From the NCBI RefSeq assembly GCF_036231945.1, contig NZ_CP109599.1, positions 1,674,001-1,738,000 of the forward strand: 64,000 bases of DNA, given 5' to 3'. Shown here one piece after another: positions 25,496 through 33,635 of this stretch. The notes under the pieces are model-generated. The model searched no databases and was not told the DNA's origin. It saw nothing but the letters and a program-made list of their open reading frames with translations. This stretch comes from Streptomyces sp. NBC_01429. GTDB lineage: Bacteria; Actinomycetota; Actinomycetes; Streptomycetales; Streptomycetaceae. The position numbers and the translations under genes were made by a program. Positions within the stretch are counted from its first letter, which is position 1; each line of letters begins with the position of its first letter.

Positions 25496-26443
25496 ATGAC
25501 AAAGACGTCACCTTCCCCCCGAACCGCCGTGGGCAACCTCTGCCTCGGTTCCGCGCCCGACTCGTGGGGCGTCTGGTTCCCCGAGGACGACCGGCAGGTC
25601 CCCTACACCCGCTTCCTCGACGAGCTGGTCCAGGCCGGTTACGAGTGGCTGGAGCTGGGCCCGTACGGCTATCTGCCCACCGAGCCCGAGCGTCTCGCCG
25701 AGGAGCTGTCCGTCCGTGGCCTCAAGGTCTCCGGCGGCACCACCTTCGGCGCGCTGCACCGGCCCGAGGAGTGGGACACGATGCTCGCCGAGGTGCTGCC
25801 GGTCGCGAAGCTCACCGCCGCGACCGGGGCCCACCACCTGGTCTTCATCCCGCCGATGTACCGGGACGAGAAGACCGGCGCGTTCACCGAGAGCCCGGAG
25901 CTGACCGCCGCGCAGTGGGCGGGCTTCGGCCGGGCCGCCGACCGGCTGGGCAGGATCCTGCTGGACGAGTACGACGTGCGCCTCGTGCTGCACCCGCACG
26001 CGGACAGCCACATCCAGACCCAGCCCGAGATCGAGCGTTTCCTCAACGAGTCCGACTCGCGGTACGCCAACCTCTGCCTGGACACCGGACACGTGGCCTA
26101 CGGCGGCGGCGACAACCTCGATCTGATCCGGCGGTTCGGCGAGCGCGTCGGCTATGTCCACATCAAGCAGATGGACCCGGCCGTGCTCGCCCAGGTGACC
26201 GAGGAGAACCTCTCCTTCGGCGAGGCCGTCAAGCGCGGCGTCTGTATCGCGCCGCCCGCCGGGGTCCCCGACCCGGCCGACCTGATCGCCGAACTCGCCC
26301 GGCTCGACGCCGAACTCTTCGTGATCGTCGAGCAGGACCTCTACCCCTGCGCGCCGGAAGTCCCGCTTCCCGTCGCCGTGCGTACGCGCGCGGTCCTGGC
26401 CGAGAGCGGCCTCACCTGTACCCGACGCCCACTCACCCGGTAA
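25496..26443 (+). CDS. Sugar phosphate isomerase/epimerase, inosose dehydratase-like (IolE/IolI family)
   Basis: 315 residues. It is an AP-endonuclease-2-type TIM barrel: CLGSAPDSWGVWFPEDDRQVPYTRFLDELVQAGYEWLELGPYGYLPTEP at the start, then RLVLHPHADSHIQ, NLCLDTGHVAYGGGDN and GYVHIKQMDP, which supply the His/Asp/Glu metal ligands. The APDSWGVW opening is common in inositol-cluster members. Since a dehydratase turning 2-keto-myo-inositol into the trione is otherwise missing here, this gene or the one at 28969 should do that job; this is the better candidate. An inosose isomerase is the alternative. Confidence 0.8.
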   Translation: MTKTSPSPRTAVGNLCLGSAPDSWGVWFPEDDRQVPYTRFLDELVQAGYEWLELGPYGYLPTEPERLAEELSVRGLKVSGGTTFGALHRPEEWDTMLAEVLPVAKLTAATGAHHLVFIPPMYRDEKTGAFTESPELTAAQWAGFGRAADRLGRILLDEYDVRLVLHPHADSHIQTQPEIERFLNESDSRYANLCLDTGHVAYGGGDNLDLIRRFGERVGYVHIKQMDPAVLAQVTEENLSFGEAVKRGVCIAPPAGVPDPADLIAELARLDAELFVIVEQDLYPCAPEVPLPVAVRTRAVLAESGLTCTRRPLTR

Positions 26444-26455
26444 CAGGAGGCTGCC

Positions 26456-27925
26456 ATGACGGACGTCAAGGACGACGCGGCCGCGGGCACCGCGCCGTCC
26501 CCCGCCACACTCACCGACGATCCTCCGCCCGCGGTCAAACGCCGGCTGCGGGTGGTCACCCTCATCGCCACCTTCGGCGGACTGCTCTTCGGGTACGACA
26601 CCGGAGTGATCAACGGCGCTCTGCCGTACATGAAGGAAGACCTCGGCCTCACCCCGTTCACCGAGGGCCTGGTCACCAGCTCACTGCTGTTCGGCGCGGC
26701 GCTCGGCGCCCTCTTCGGCGGACGGCTCTCCGACCAGCGCGGCCGGCGCAAGAACATCCTGATGCTCGCGGTGATCTTCTTCTTCGGCGCGCTGGGCTGC
26801 ACGCTCGCCCCGAACACCGAGGTCATGGTGGTCGCCCGGTTCGTCCTCGGCCTCGCGGTCGGCGGCGCTTCGGTGACCGTGCCCGTCTACCTCGCGGAGA
26901 TCTCCCCCGCCGAGAAGCGCGGCGGGCTGGTCACCCGTAACGAGCTGATGATCGTGAGCGGTCAGCTGGCCGCCTTCACCTTCAACGCGATCATCGCCTC
27001 GTTCGGCGGCGAGAGCGGCGGGGTCTGGCGCTGGATGCTGGTGATCGCGACACTGCCGGCCGTGGTGCTCTGGTTCGGCATGCTGGTCATGCCGGAGAGC
27101 CCGCGATGGCTCGCCTCGCAGACCCGGTACGCGGAGGCACTCGCCGTACTGAAGCAGGTCAGGTCCGAGCGGCGCGCGGAGGCGGAGCTGAAGGAGGTCA
27201 CCGGGCTCGCGGTGGCCGACGAGCGGGCCAAATCGGGCGGCTGGGCCGATCTGAAGGCCACCCCGTGGATCAAGCGGCTGGTCTGGGTCGGTATCGGCAT
27301 CGCCGTCTGCCAGCAGGTCACCGGGGTCAACACGATCATGTACTACGGCACCCAGATCCTCACCGACGCCGGATTCGCCTCCGACAGCGCGCTCACCGCG
27401 AACATCGCCAACGGTGTGATCTCGGTGCTCGCCACCTTCCTCGGGATCTGGCTGCTCGGCCGGGTGGACCGCAGGCCGATGCTGATGATCGGCCAACTCG
27501 GCACGACGACAGCCCTGTTGCTGATCGGTGTGTTCTCGATCGCACTGCCGGAGGGCACCCCGCGCGCGTACGCCGTGCTCGCCATGACCGTCACCTTCCT
27601 CGCCTTCCAGCAGGGCGCGATCTCGCCGGTCACCTGGCTGATGCTCGCGGAGATCTTCCCGATGAGGATGCGCGGATTCGGCATGGGGGTCTGCGCGGTG
27701 GTGCTGTGGATGGTCAACTTCGCGATCGGGCTGACCTTCCCGGTGCTGGTCGACTCCATCGGCATCTCCGCCACGTTCTTCGTCTTCGCCTGCCTCGGCA
27801 TCGGCGCGGTCCTCTTCGTCAGGACCTACGTCCCCGAGACCCGCGGCCGGTCCCTCGAAACACTCCAGAACGAGCTGCGGGCCCGCTACACCCGCTCCAC
27901 CGACCCCGTTCCCTCCTCCAACTGA
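26456..27925 (+). CDS. iolT: Sugar:proton symporter, probable myo-inositol transporter (MFS)
   Basis: 489 residues with twelve hydrophobic segments. Sugar-porter signatures are all present: GLLFGYDTGVINGAL in segment 1, GRLSDQRGRRKNILM between 2 and 3, RFVLGLAVGGASVTVPVYLAEISPAEKRG, PESPRWLAS after segment 6, QQVTGVNTIMYYG in segment 7 and VPETRGRSLETLQ at the end. AGGAGG precedes the ATG by six bases. It sits inside the iol operon, so myo-inositol import is the natural role; the sugar is inferred from context. Confidence 0.88.
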   Translation: MTDVKDDAAAGTAPSPATLTDDPPPAVKRRLRVVTLIATFGGLLFGYDTGVINGALPYMKEDLGLTPFTEGLVTSSLLFGAALGALFGGRLSDQRGRRKNILMLAVIFFFGALGCTLAPNTEVMVVARFVLGLAVGGASVTVPVYLAEISPAEKRGGLVTRNELMIVSGQLAAFTFNAIIASFGGESGGVWRWMLVIATLPAVVLWFGMLVMPESPRWLASQTRYAEALAVLKQVRSERRAEAELKEVTGLAVADERAKSGGWADLKATPWIKRLVWVGIGIAVCQQVTGVNTIMYYGTQILTDAGFASDSALTANIANGVISVLATFLGIWLLGRVDRRPMLMIGQLGTTTALLLIGVFSIALPEGTPRAYAVLAMTVTFLAFQQGAISPVTWLMLAEIFPMRMRGFGMGVCAVVLWMVNFAIGLTFPVLVDSIGISATFFVFACLGIGAVLFVRTYVPETRGRSLETLQNELRARYTRSTDPVPSSN

Positions 27926-27949
27926 GCCGCTCCGAAAGGGAGATCCCTC

Positions 27950-28972
27950 ATGACTGTCCGTATTGGTGTGATCGGCACCGGCATGATCGGCCAGGACCAC
28001 ATCCGCCGACTGACCCACGTCGTCACCGGCACCCGGGTCACCGCGGTGTTCGACATCGACACCGCCCGCGCCGAGGAGGTCGCCGCGTCGGTCGGTGCCC
28101 GCGCGCTGCCCAGCGGCGCCGAGGTCATCGACGCGGCGGACGTCGACGCCGTCGTCGTCACCTCCTGGGGCCCGACCCACGCCGAACACGTCCTCGCCGC
28201 CATCGCCGCGGGCAAGCCGGTCTTCTGCGAGAAGCCGCTGGCCACCACGGCCGAGGACTGTCTCAGGATCATCGAGGCGGAGACGGCCCACGGCACCCGG
28301 CTCGTCCAGGTCGGCTTCATGCGCCGGTACGACTCGGGCTACCGGGAGATGAAGAAGGTCATCGAGTCGGGCGGGATCGGCGAGCCGCTGATCGTGCACT
28401 GCGCCCACCGCAACCCGACCGTCCCCGCCTCCTACACCTCAGCGATGGCCGCGCAGGACACGGCCGTCCACGAGATCGACGTGCTGCGCTGGCTGCTGGA
28501 CGACGAGATCCGCTCCGTACAGGTGCTGCGTCCGCGCAGGACCCGCAAGCGCCACGAGCACCTCCAGGACCCGCAGATCATGCTCATGGAGACCGCCGAG
28601 GGGGTCAGGATCGACCTGGAGGTCTTCGTCAACTGCCAGTACGGGTACGACATCCAGTGCGAGACCGTCGGCGAGGAGGGCCTGGTCCGGCTGCCCGACC
28701 CGGCGGCCGTCGCGGTCCGCGGCGGCGGCCGGAACGCGACCGCGGTCCTCCAGGACTGGAAGGGCCGGTTCGGGGACGCCTTCGACACCGAGTTCCGCGA
28801 GTGGGCCGGGTCCGTGGCGAGCGGCGCCGAGCCCACCGGCCCCTCGGCCTGGGACGGCTACGCCGCGACCGTCATCACGGACGCCCTGGTGGAATCCCTG
28901 GAGTCCGGCGAGACGGTACGGGTCGACGCGCTGGAGAAGCGCCCCGCCTTCTACGGAGGGGACGCCCGGTGA
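27950..28972 (+). CDS. iolG: Inositol 2-dehydrogenase (Gfo/Idh/MocA family)
   Basis: 340 residues. It oxidises myo-inositol to scyllo-inosose with NAD, the first catabolic step. The Rossmann start is RIGVIGTGMIGQDHIRRL, and the catalytic lysine lies in VFCEKPLATTAEDC near residue 96. The conserved AAQDTAVHEIDVLRWLLDDE supplies the D-x-x-x-H pair. GGGAG precedes the ATG. Other polyol dehydrogenases share this fold, but the operon context supports inositol. Confidence 0.88.
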   Translation: MTVRIGVIGTGMIGQDHIRRLTHVVTGTRVTAVFDIDTARAEEVAASVGARALPSGAEVIDAADVDAVVVTSWGPTHAEHVLAAIAAGKPVFCEKPLATTAEDCLRIIEAETAHGTRLVQVGFMRRYDSGYREMKKVIESGGIGEPLIVHCAHRNPTVPASYTSAMAAQDTAVHEIDVLRWLLDDEIRSVQVLRPRRTRKRHEHLQDPQIMLMETAEGVRIDLEVFVNCQYGYDIQCETVGEEGLVRLPDPAAVAVRGGGRNATAVLQDWKGRFGDAFDTEFREWAGSVASGAEPTGPSAWDGYAATVITDALVESLESGETVRVDALEKRPAFYGGDAR

Positions 28973-29835
28973 AGATCGCCCTCGACCCGTACATGCTGCG
29001 TGCCCTGCCCATCAGGGAGATGGTGCGCACGGTCGCCGATCTGGGCTACTCGTACATCGAGCTGTCCCCGCGCGACGACTTCATGCCCTTCTTCCTGCAT
29101 CCGCGCGCCGACGACGAGCGGGTGGCCGAGCTGAGGTCCGCGCTGGACGAGACGGGCGTGCGGCTGTCGAGTGTGCTGCCGCTGTACAAGTGGTCCAGCC
29201 CGGACGAGACCGAGCGGCAGACCGCCGTCCGCTACTGGAAGCGGATGATCGAGATCACCGCGCAGCTCGGCTGCACGCTGATGAACTCGGAGTTCAACGG
29301 CCGTCCGGAGGCCGCCGCGCAGAGCGAGGCCGCTTTCTGGCGCTCCATGGAGGAGCTGCTGCCGGAGTTCGAGCGCGAGGGCATCGCGCTCAATCTGGAG
29401 GCGCACCCGGACGACTTCTGCGAGGAGAACGATCCGGCGGTCGATCTCGTACGGGCCATCAACAAGCCGTACGTCAACTACCTTTACTGCGCACCGCACA
29501 GCTTCCATCTGTCCGGGTCCGACCCGGGCGCGGACATCGGGAGGATGCTGCGGTACGCGGGCGACAAGCTCCAGCACCTGCACATCGCCGACACCTTCAA
29601 CCACAAGGGTTCCTCGGGGCTGCGCTACATCCTCAACCCGCCCGGCACGGCGGCCCGTATCCACCAGCACCTGGACATCGGGCAGGGCGAGGTGGACTGG
29701 AACACCTTCTTCTCCACCCTGCGCGAGCTGGAGTTCGACGGAGTCGCGACGGTGTGCGTCTTCGCCTGGGAGGAGCGGGCGCGGGAGTCGTCGGCGTTCA
29801 TGCTGGAGCGGGTGACGAAGGAGCTGGTCCGCTGA
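28969..29835 (+). CDS. Sugar phosphate isomerase/epimerase (IolH/IolE-like TIM barrel)
   Basis: 288 residues from a GTG that overlaps the iolG stop (GTGA). AP-endonuclease-2-type TIM barrel: VKIALDPYMLRALPIREMVRTVADLGYSYIELSPRDDF, then TLMNSEFNGRP, LNLEAHPDDFCEEND, VNYLYCAPHSFHL and LQHLHIADTFNHKG with metal-binding His/Glu/Asp, and DIGQGEVDWNTFFSTLREL. It belongs to the group called IolH or IolE in inositol clusters; the precise reaction (inosose isomerisation or dehydration) is not fixed by the motifs. Last gene of the operon. Confidence 0.8.
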   Translation: MKIALDPYMLRALPIREMVRTVADLGYSYIELSPRDDFMPFFLHPRADDERVAELRSALDETGVRLSSVLPLYKWSSPDETERQTAVRYWKRMIEITAQLGCTLMNSEFNGRPEAAAQSEAAFWRSMEELLPEFEREGIALNLEAHPDDFCEENDPAVDLVRAINKPYVNYLYCAPHSFHLSGSDPGADIGRMLRYAGDKLQHLHIADTFNHKGSSGLRYILNPPGTAARIHQHLDIGQGEVDWNTFFSTLRELEFDGVATVCVFAWEERARESSAFMLERVTKELVR

Positions 29836-29839
29836 GCCG

Positions 29840-29858
29840 GGGCCCGGGTGACGGGCCC
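29840..29858. terminator. Possible hairpin between convergent iol and lysR genes
   Basis: GGGCCC (29840-29845) and GGGCCC (29853-29858) flank a 7-base loop just after the last iol stop at 29835. It is short and lacks a T-run. Confidence 0.3.
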
Positions 29859-29931
29859 TCACACCGCGGCGGGTACCGCGACCGCGGAGCGGAGTGTGCG
29901 GCGGAACGGTGTGTGGGGCGGTGTGCCGTGG

Positions 29932-30846
29932 CTACGGCGCGGCACACTCCCGTACGGTCCGCCGCAGCCAGGTGTGGGCGGGGTCGTCGGCCAGGGAGGC
30001 GTGCCACACCGAGGAGACGACGTACTCCGGCATCGCGATCGGCGGCGGGCTGACGGTGAGTCCCGCGATCCGGGCGAAGACCTCCGCCGCGTGCCGGGGG
30101 ACGGTCGCGAGGGCGGGGACGGAGCGCAGCATCACCACCGCTCCGGCGAAGTGCGTGGTCGCTGTGGCCACCCGCCGGGTCAGCCCCTGGGCGGCCAGCA
30201 GGTCGTCGACGATGCCCCGGCGGCCGTCGTGCGACACCAGGACGTGCGGATGCGCGAGGTAGTCCCGGCGGGTCAGCGGTACCGGGAGATCCAGCAGCCC
30301 GGCGTCGAAGAGGCAGGCGTAGCCGGAGGTGAACAGCTCCTCCTGGCGGTGGACGGAGCCGAGGGCCGGCGCGACGGCGACCGCGAGGTCGATCTCGCCC
30401 CGGTCGAGCAGGTCGGCGACCACGGTGCGGTTGGCCTGGCGCGCCACGAACCGCACACCGGGGTGGGCGCGCCCCCGCTCGACCAGTCGCGGCATGAGGT
30501 GGGCCTCGATGTCGTCGGACATGCCCAGAGTGAACGTCCGCTCCGAGGTCTCCGGGGCGAACCGTGCCGCGCCGGTGAGGGCGCCGTGCAGGATCCGCAG
30601 CGCCGGTTCGGTGGTGCGGGCGATCTCATGGGCACGCGGGGTGGGTTCCATACCGGTACGTACCCGGACGAACAGCTCGTCACCGAAGAGGCGTCGCAGC
30701 CTGCCGAGGGCGGCGCTGACCGCCGCCTGGCTCAGCCGCAGCTCGGCGGCGGCGCGGGTCACGCTCCGCTCGCGCATCAGCGCCGCGAACACGATCAGCA
30801 GATTGAGATCCGCCCGCCTGAATTCGGTTTCATAGATATCGATCAT
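29932..30846 (-). CDS. LysR-family transcriptional regulator
   Basis: 304 residues from MIDIYETEFRRADLNLLIVFAALMRERS. The winged helix-turn-helix is SVTRAAAELRLSQAAVSAALGRLRRLFGDELFVRVRTGMEPTPRAHEI, a NodD/SyrM-like opening. The effector domain continues with GMSDDIEAHLMPRL and ends WLRRTVRECAAP. The frame is open up to 30903, but homology starts at 30846. It diverges from the nitrilase gene with 48 bases between and is its likely regulator. Two GATATC palindromes (30835-30840 and 30851-30856) straddle its start codon and are candidate binding half-sites. Confidence 0.85.
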   Translation of the reverse strand: MIDIYETEFRRADLNLLIVFAALMRERSVTRAAAELRLSQAAVSAALGRLRRLFGDELFVRVRTGMEPTPRAHEIARTTEPALRILHGALTGAARFAPETSERTFTLGMSDDIEAHLMPRLVERGRAHPGVRFVARQANRTVVADLLDRGEIDLAVAVAPALGSVHRQEELFTSGYACLFDAGLLDLPVPLTRRDYLAHPHVLVSHDGRRGIVDDLLAAQGLTRRVATATTHFAGAVVMLRSVPALATVPRHAAEVFARIAGLTVSPPPIAMPEYVVSSVWHASLADDPAHTWLRRTVRECAAP

Positions 30847-30894
30847 CGTGGATATCAGTTTGCCGGATGCCGAGGGGCTTCGTACCGTCGCCGT

Positions 30895-31821
30895 ATGACG
30901 CATCTGACCGCAGCCGTCGTCCAGGCGGGCTCACGGCTCTTCGACACACCCGGGAATCTCGGCAGGGCCCGGGAGCTGATCCGCGAGGCGGCCGGCCGGG
31001 GAGCCGAGGTCATCGTGCTGCCCGAGGCGTTCCTCGGCGGCTATCCGAAGGGGCTGGACTTCGGTGTGACCGTCGGCAGCCGCACCCCGGAGGGACGGGA
31101 GCTGTTCCGCCGCTACGCCGAGTCGGCCATCAGGGTTCCCGGCCCCGAGACGGCGGAGCTGGCCGCGCTCACGGGCGAGCTGGGCGTCCACGCGGTGGTG
31201 GGCGCCGTGGAGCGCCGCGGTTCGACGCTGCACTGCGTCGCCCTGTTCTTCGGCCCGGAGGGGTATCTCGGCCTGCACCGCAAGCTGATGCCGACCGCCG
31301 CCGAGCGGGTGATCTGGGGCACCGGCGACGGCTCCACGATGCCGGTGGTGCGGACGGGCCGCGCCCGGCTGGGCGCGGCCATCTGCTGGGAGAACTACAT
31401 GCCGCTGTTCCGCGCGGCGATGTACGCCAAGGGCGTCGACATCTGGTGCGCGCCGACGGTCGACGACCGGGAGAACTGGCAGGCCACCATGTGCCATGTG
31501 GCCCTGGAGGGGCGCTGTTTCGTGCTCAGCGCCAACCAGTACCTGCGCCGCTCCGATCTGCCGGCCGACGTCCATCCCGTACAGGGCGACGCGCCGGACA
31601 CCGTGCTGATCGGCGGCGGCAGCACCATCGTCTCGCCGCTGGGCGAGGTCCTGGCGGGACCGCTCCGGGACGGGGAGGGCATCCTCACCGCCGAACTCGA
31701 CCTGGGCGACCTCGCCCGGGGCCGGTTCGACCTGGATGTGACGGGGCACTACGCCCGGCCCGACATCTTCACCCTGGACGTGGACGAGACCGCGCGGGAC
31801 GTCCTGTCCGGGGAGCGATGA
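30895..31821 (+). CDS. Nitrilase / carbon-nitrogen hydrolase
   Basis: 308 residues. The Glu-Lys-Cys triad is visible: E in EVIVLPEAFLGGYPKG (about residue 45), K in YLGLHRKLMPTAAERVIWG (about residue 131) and C in GAAICWENYMPLFRAAMYAKG (about residue 164). The PEAFLGGYPKG and CWENYMPL motifs are those of true nitrilases, which convert R-CN to the carboxylic acid and ammonia, rather than amidases. No signal peptide. The divergent LysR gene suggests induction by an aromatic or other nitrile, which is inference. Confidence 0.88.
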   Translation: MTHLTAAVVQAGSRLFDTPGNLGRARELIREAAGRGAEVIVLPEAFLGGYPKGLDFGVTVGSRTPEGRELFRRYAESAIRVPGPETAELAALTGELGVHAVVGAVERRGSTLHCVALFFGPEGYLGLHRKLMPTAAERVIWGTGDGSTMPVVRTGRARLGAAICWENYMPLFRAAMYAKGVDIWCAPTVDDRENWQATMCHVALEGRCFVLSANQYLRRSDLPADVHPVQGDAPDTVLIGGGSTIVSPLGEVLAGPLRDGEGILTAELDLGDLARGRFDLDVTGHYARPDIFTLDVDETARDVLSGER

Positions 31822-31868
31822 GGGGCCGGGCGTCCATGAGGGGCCTGCGTCCATGAGCGGCCGGGCGG
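31818..31868. repeat. 17-18-bp repeat units at the nitrilase stop codon
   Basis: ATGAGGGGCCGGGCGTCC (31818-31835), ATGAGGGGCCTGCGTCC (31836-31852) and a partial ATGAGCGGCCGGGCGG (31853-31868) are head-to-tail copies. The first overlaps the stop codon of the nitrilase gene. Confidence 0.85.
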
Positions 31869-31889
31869 CGGCCGTCACGGCGGGGACCG

Positions 31890-32687
31890 TCAGTAGGGGC
31901 CGTTCACGTTGTCGATCGAGCCGTACCTGGCGGCTGCGTAGTTGCACGCGGCGGTGATGTTGGCGACCGGGTCGTAGCTGTTCGTCGACGTACCGGGCAC
32001 GTGGTACGCCTGGAACGTGGGATCGATGACCTGGAGCAGCCCCTTGGACGGGATGCCGGCGGCGGCGTTGGAGTCCCAGTTGTTGATGGCCGCCGGGTTG
32101 CCCGAGGACTCGCGCATGATGTTGCGGTAGATCCCGTTGTACGAGCCGGGGATGCCGTGCGTGGCCATGACGTCCAGCGACTCGCGGATCCAGCCGTCGA
32201 GGTTGTTGGAGTACGTCTTCAGCGCGGCCGGCGCGGTGTCGGCGACGGTCTGGGTGGCGATGTCGGTGGTCTTCGCCGTGGCGCTCTTCGTCGTGGCGGC
32301 CTTCGCGGAGGAGGGCTTCGCCGTGGTGGCCTTCGCCGTGGAACCGAGGGTCAGCTTGAGGCCGGGGAAGATGCGCGACGGGTTGCTTCCGATGGCGCTC
32401 CGGTTGTCCTCGTAGAGCTTCTTCCAGCCGCCGGTCACGGAGTGCGCCTTCGCGATCCTGGACAGCGAGTCACCGGCGACGACGGAGTACGTCAGGGGGG
32501 CCTGCCGCGTGACACCGGCGGGGGCCGCCGCCGTCCCGGCGGGGGCGTATCCGGCCGAGGGCGCCGCCTGGGCGGTGGTCGCCGCCAGCAGCGGAAGCGC
32601 GAGTACGGCTCCCCCCGCGCTCACGGCGACGACACCACGAGCGAGCGGGCCGGTTCTGGGACGACGGTGCTTGGCCTTTGCGGACAT
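31890..32687 (-). CDS. Secreted LysM domain / lytic transglycosylase-like protein
   Basis: 265 residues from MSAKAKHRRPRTG, with a GAGGA seven bases upstream. A signal peptide (GVVAVSAGGAVLALPLLAATTAQAA) directs export. LysM lies near residues 66-115 (LTYSVVAGDSLSRIAKAHSV ... NPSRIFPGLKLTL) and binds peptidoglycan. An Ala/Thr/Lys-rich linker follows, then an SLT/lysozyme-like domain: YNGIYRNIMRESSGNPAAINNWDSNAAAGIPSKGLLQVIDPTFQAYHV, where MRESSGNP holds the catalytic glutamate. It should cleave or remodel the cell wall. The long leader carries a c-di-AMP riboswitch, a placement I recall for Streptomyces muralytic genes such as rpfA. Confidence 0.9.
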   Translation of the reverse strand: MSAKAKHRRPRTGPLARGVVAVSAGGAVLALPLLAATTAQAAPSAGYAPAGTAAAPAGVTRQAPLTYSVVAGDSLSRIAKAHSVTGGWKKLYEDNRSAIGSNPSRIFPGLKLTLGSTAKATTAKPSSAKAATTKSATAKTTDIATQTVADTAPAALKTYSNNLDGWIRESLDVMATHGIPGSYNGIYRNIMRESSGNPAAINNWDSNAAAGIPSKGLLQVIDPTFQAYHVPGTSTNSYDPVANITAACNYAAARYGSIDNVNGPY

Positions 32688-32701
32688 GACGCATTCCTCT
32701 C

Positions 32702-32872
32702 CGTCGCCTGCGAGGTGAGCTGTCGGGTTCGGGCAGGAGATGCCCGGTCGCGCAGACGGCGACTTCACCCCGAGCCGGTCCAGCTTCTGAACCGGCGACT
32801 TACCTGGGTCCCCCGCTCCTGCCGTACGTGAGTAGGTGGGTTTCCGGGCAGCGGCAGGATTCGGCGTTCTGT
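32702..32872 (-). ncRNA. Cyclic di-AMP (ydaO-yuaA) riboswitch
   Basis: On the minus strand the leader of the LysM/transglycosylase gene carries the conserved ydaO landmarks in order: CGCCGAATCCTGCC, GGAGCGGGGGACCCA, GGGGTGAAGTCGCC, GGGCATCTCCTGCCCGAA and CCCGACAGCTCACCTCGCAG. The outer P1 helix pairs CGCC near 32866 with GGCG near 32706. It ends about 15 bases before the start codon at 32687. By family knowledge c-di-AMP binding turns expression off. Recognition is by memory of the consensus, not by a covariance search. Confidence 0.88.
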
Positions 32873-33052
32873 CCGGAATGACGAGAACGTAAGCGAGAAG
32901 TCCCGGGAGAGACAAGTCCAGAATTCACACCGCAATACGAGGGGAGATTGCAGCCGGGAAGATCAGAAATGACTTTCACCCTCGCGGCGCCTCAACTCTC
33001 CTTTCCTGTGAGCGAAGTGAACGAGACCGCGCGCACCCCGAACGATCATCCA

Positions 33053-33068
33053 CGTGACGCATGTCACG
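33053..33068. promoter_or_regulatory. CRP-like palindrome upstream of the riboswitch-controlled gene
   Basis: CGTGACGCATGTCACG is a perfect palindrome apart from its 4-base centre and has the TGTGA-N6-TCACA geometry with C/G in place of the outer T/A. It lies about 180 bases upstream of the aptamer on the minus strand. I recall that S. coelicolor rpfA is controlled by both Crp and a c-di-AMP riboswitch, so this arrangement is plausible here. Confidence 0.45.
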
Positions 33069-33575
33069 GCAGCGAGTGGATCTTCCCGCCCACAACACCA
33101 CGCAGAAGACAACAAGATGCTGAATATCACCCATATCGCCATCGGGGACAACAGCTCCAAAACGCCCATATCGCCAAGGATGGCCCGCGCCGCCAACCAA
33201 CAGAATTCTGGCGGCAACTTCCCTTTGCCCAAGAAAAGATCAGCGAGATCATAAGCCGTCCTGATGAGCCATCAATTCTGCGTTCGGCTTTTTGAAAGGG
33301 CGTCAGGAACGTCGTGCCGCGCCGGAAAGGCGGGCGCCCTGTTCGCGTTCTCCGCACCGACGCACCCCGCCGCGCCCGGCCGGCACTCCCGCCCCGCCCT
33401 GCCGCCCCGCCTCGTCGCCGGGTCCGGCGGCCCGCATCGCGCCGCCCGCGCCACTCCACCCGTCGCGCCACCCGCCGCGCCACCCGTCACACGACCCGCG
33501 TCACACCGCGCGTCCGGTGTATCGCTCCCGGTCAGCGGGGGTCCGTGCTCATGAGAGCAAAAAAATACGCATGTG

Positions 33576-33605
33576 TTGCCGGGAGGTTAATCGCGGACCT
33601 ACTGT
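33576..33605 (+). promoter_or_regulatory. Candidate promoter of the sugar/polyol operon
   Basis: TTGCCG (33576-33581) is followed after 18 bases by TACTGT (33600-33605), giving a leader of roughly 25 bases before the binding-protein ATG at 33636 with GGAGG in between. Confidence 0.4.
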
Positions 33606-33635
33606 CCCTCGCCAGGACCACATCTGGAGGCCCAC

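Larger units (their letters stand above)
32916..33635. other. Intergenic region between riboswitch gene and sugar operon
   Basis: 720 bases without a convincing gene. 32940-33300 is AT-richer than its surroundings and contains the CRP-like palindrome at 33053-33068. 33300-33540 is C-rich with imperfect CGCCACCCG repeats. The last 60 bases carry the promoter and ribosome-binding site of the sugar operon. Several short open frames exist on both strands but none has recognisable protein character. Confidence 0.6.

Noticed and set aside
32948..33554. Several 60-150-codon open frames in the intergenic region
   Set aside because: No ribosome-binding site, codon bias or recognisable domain; they overlap each other on both strands.
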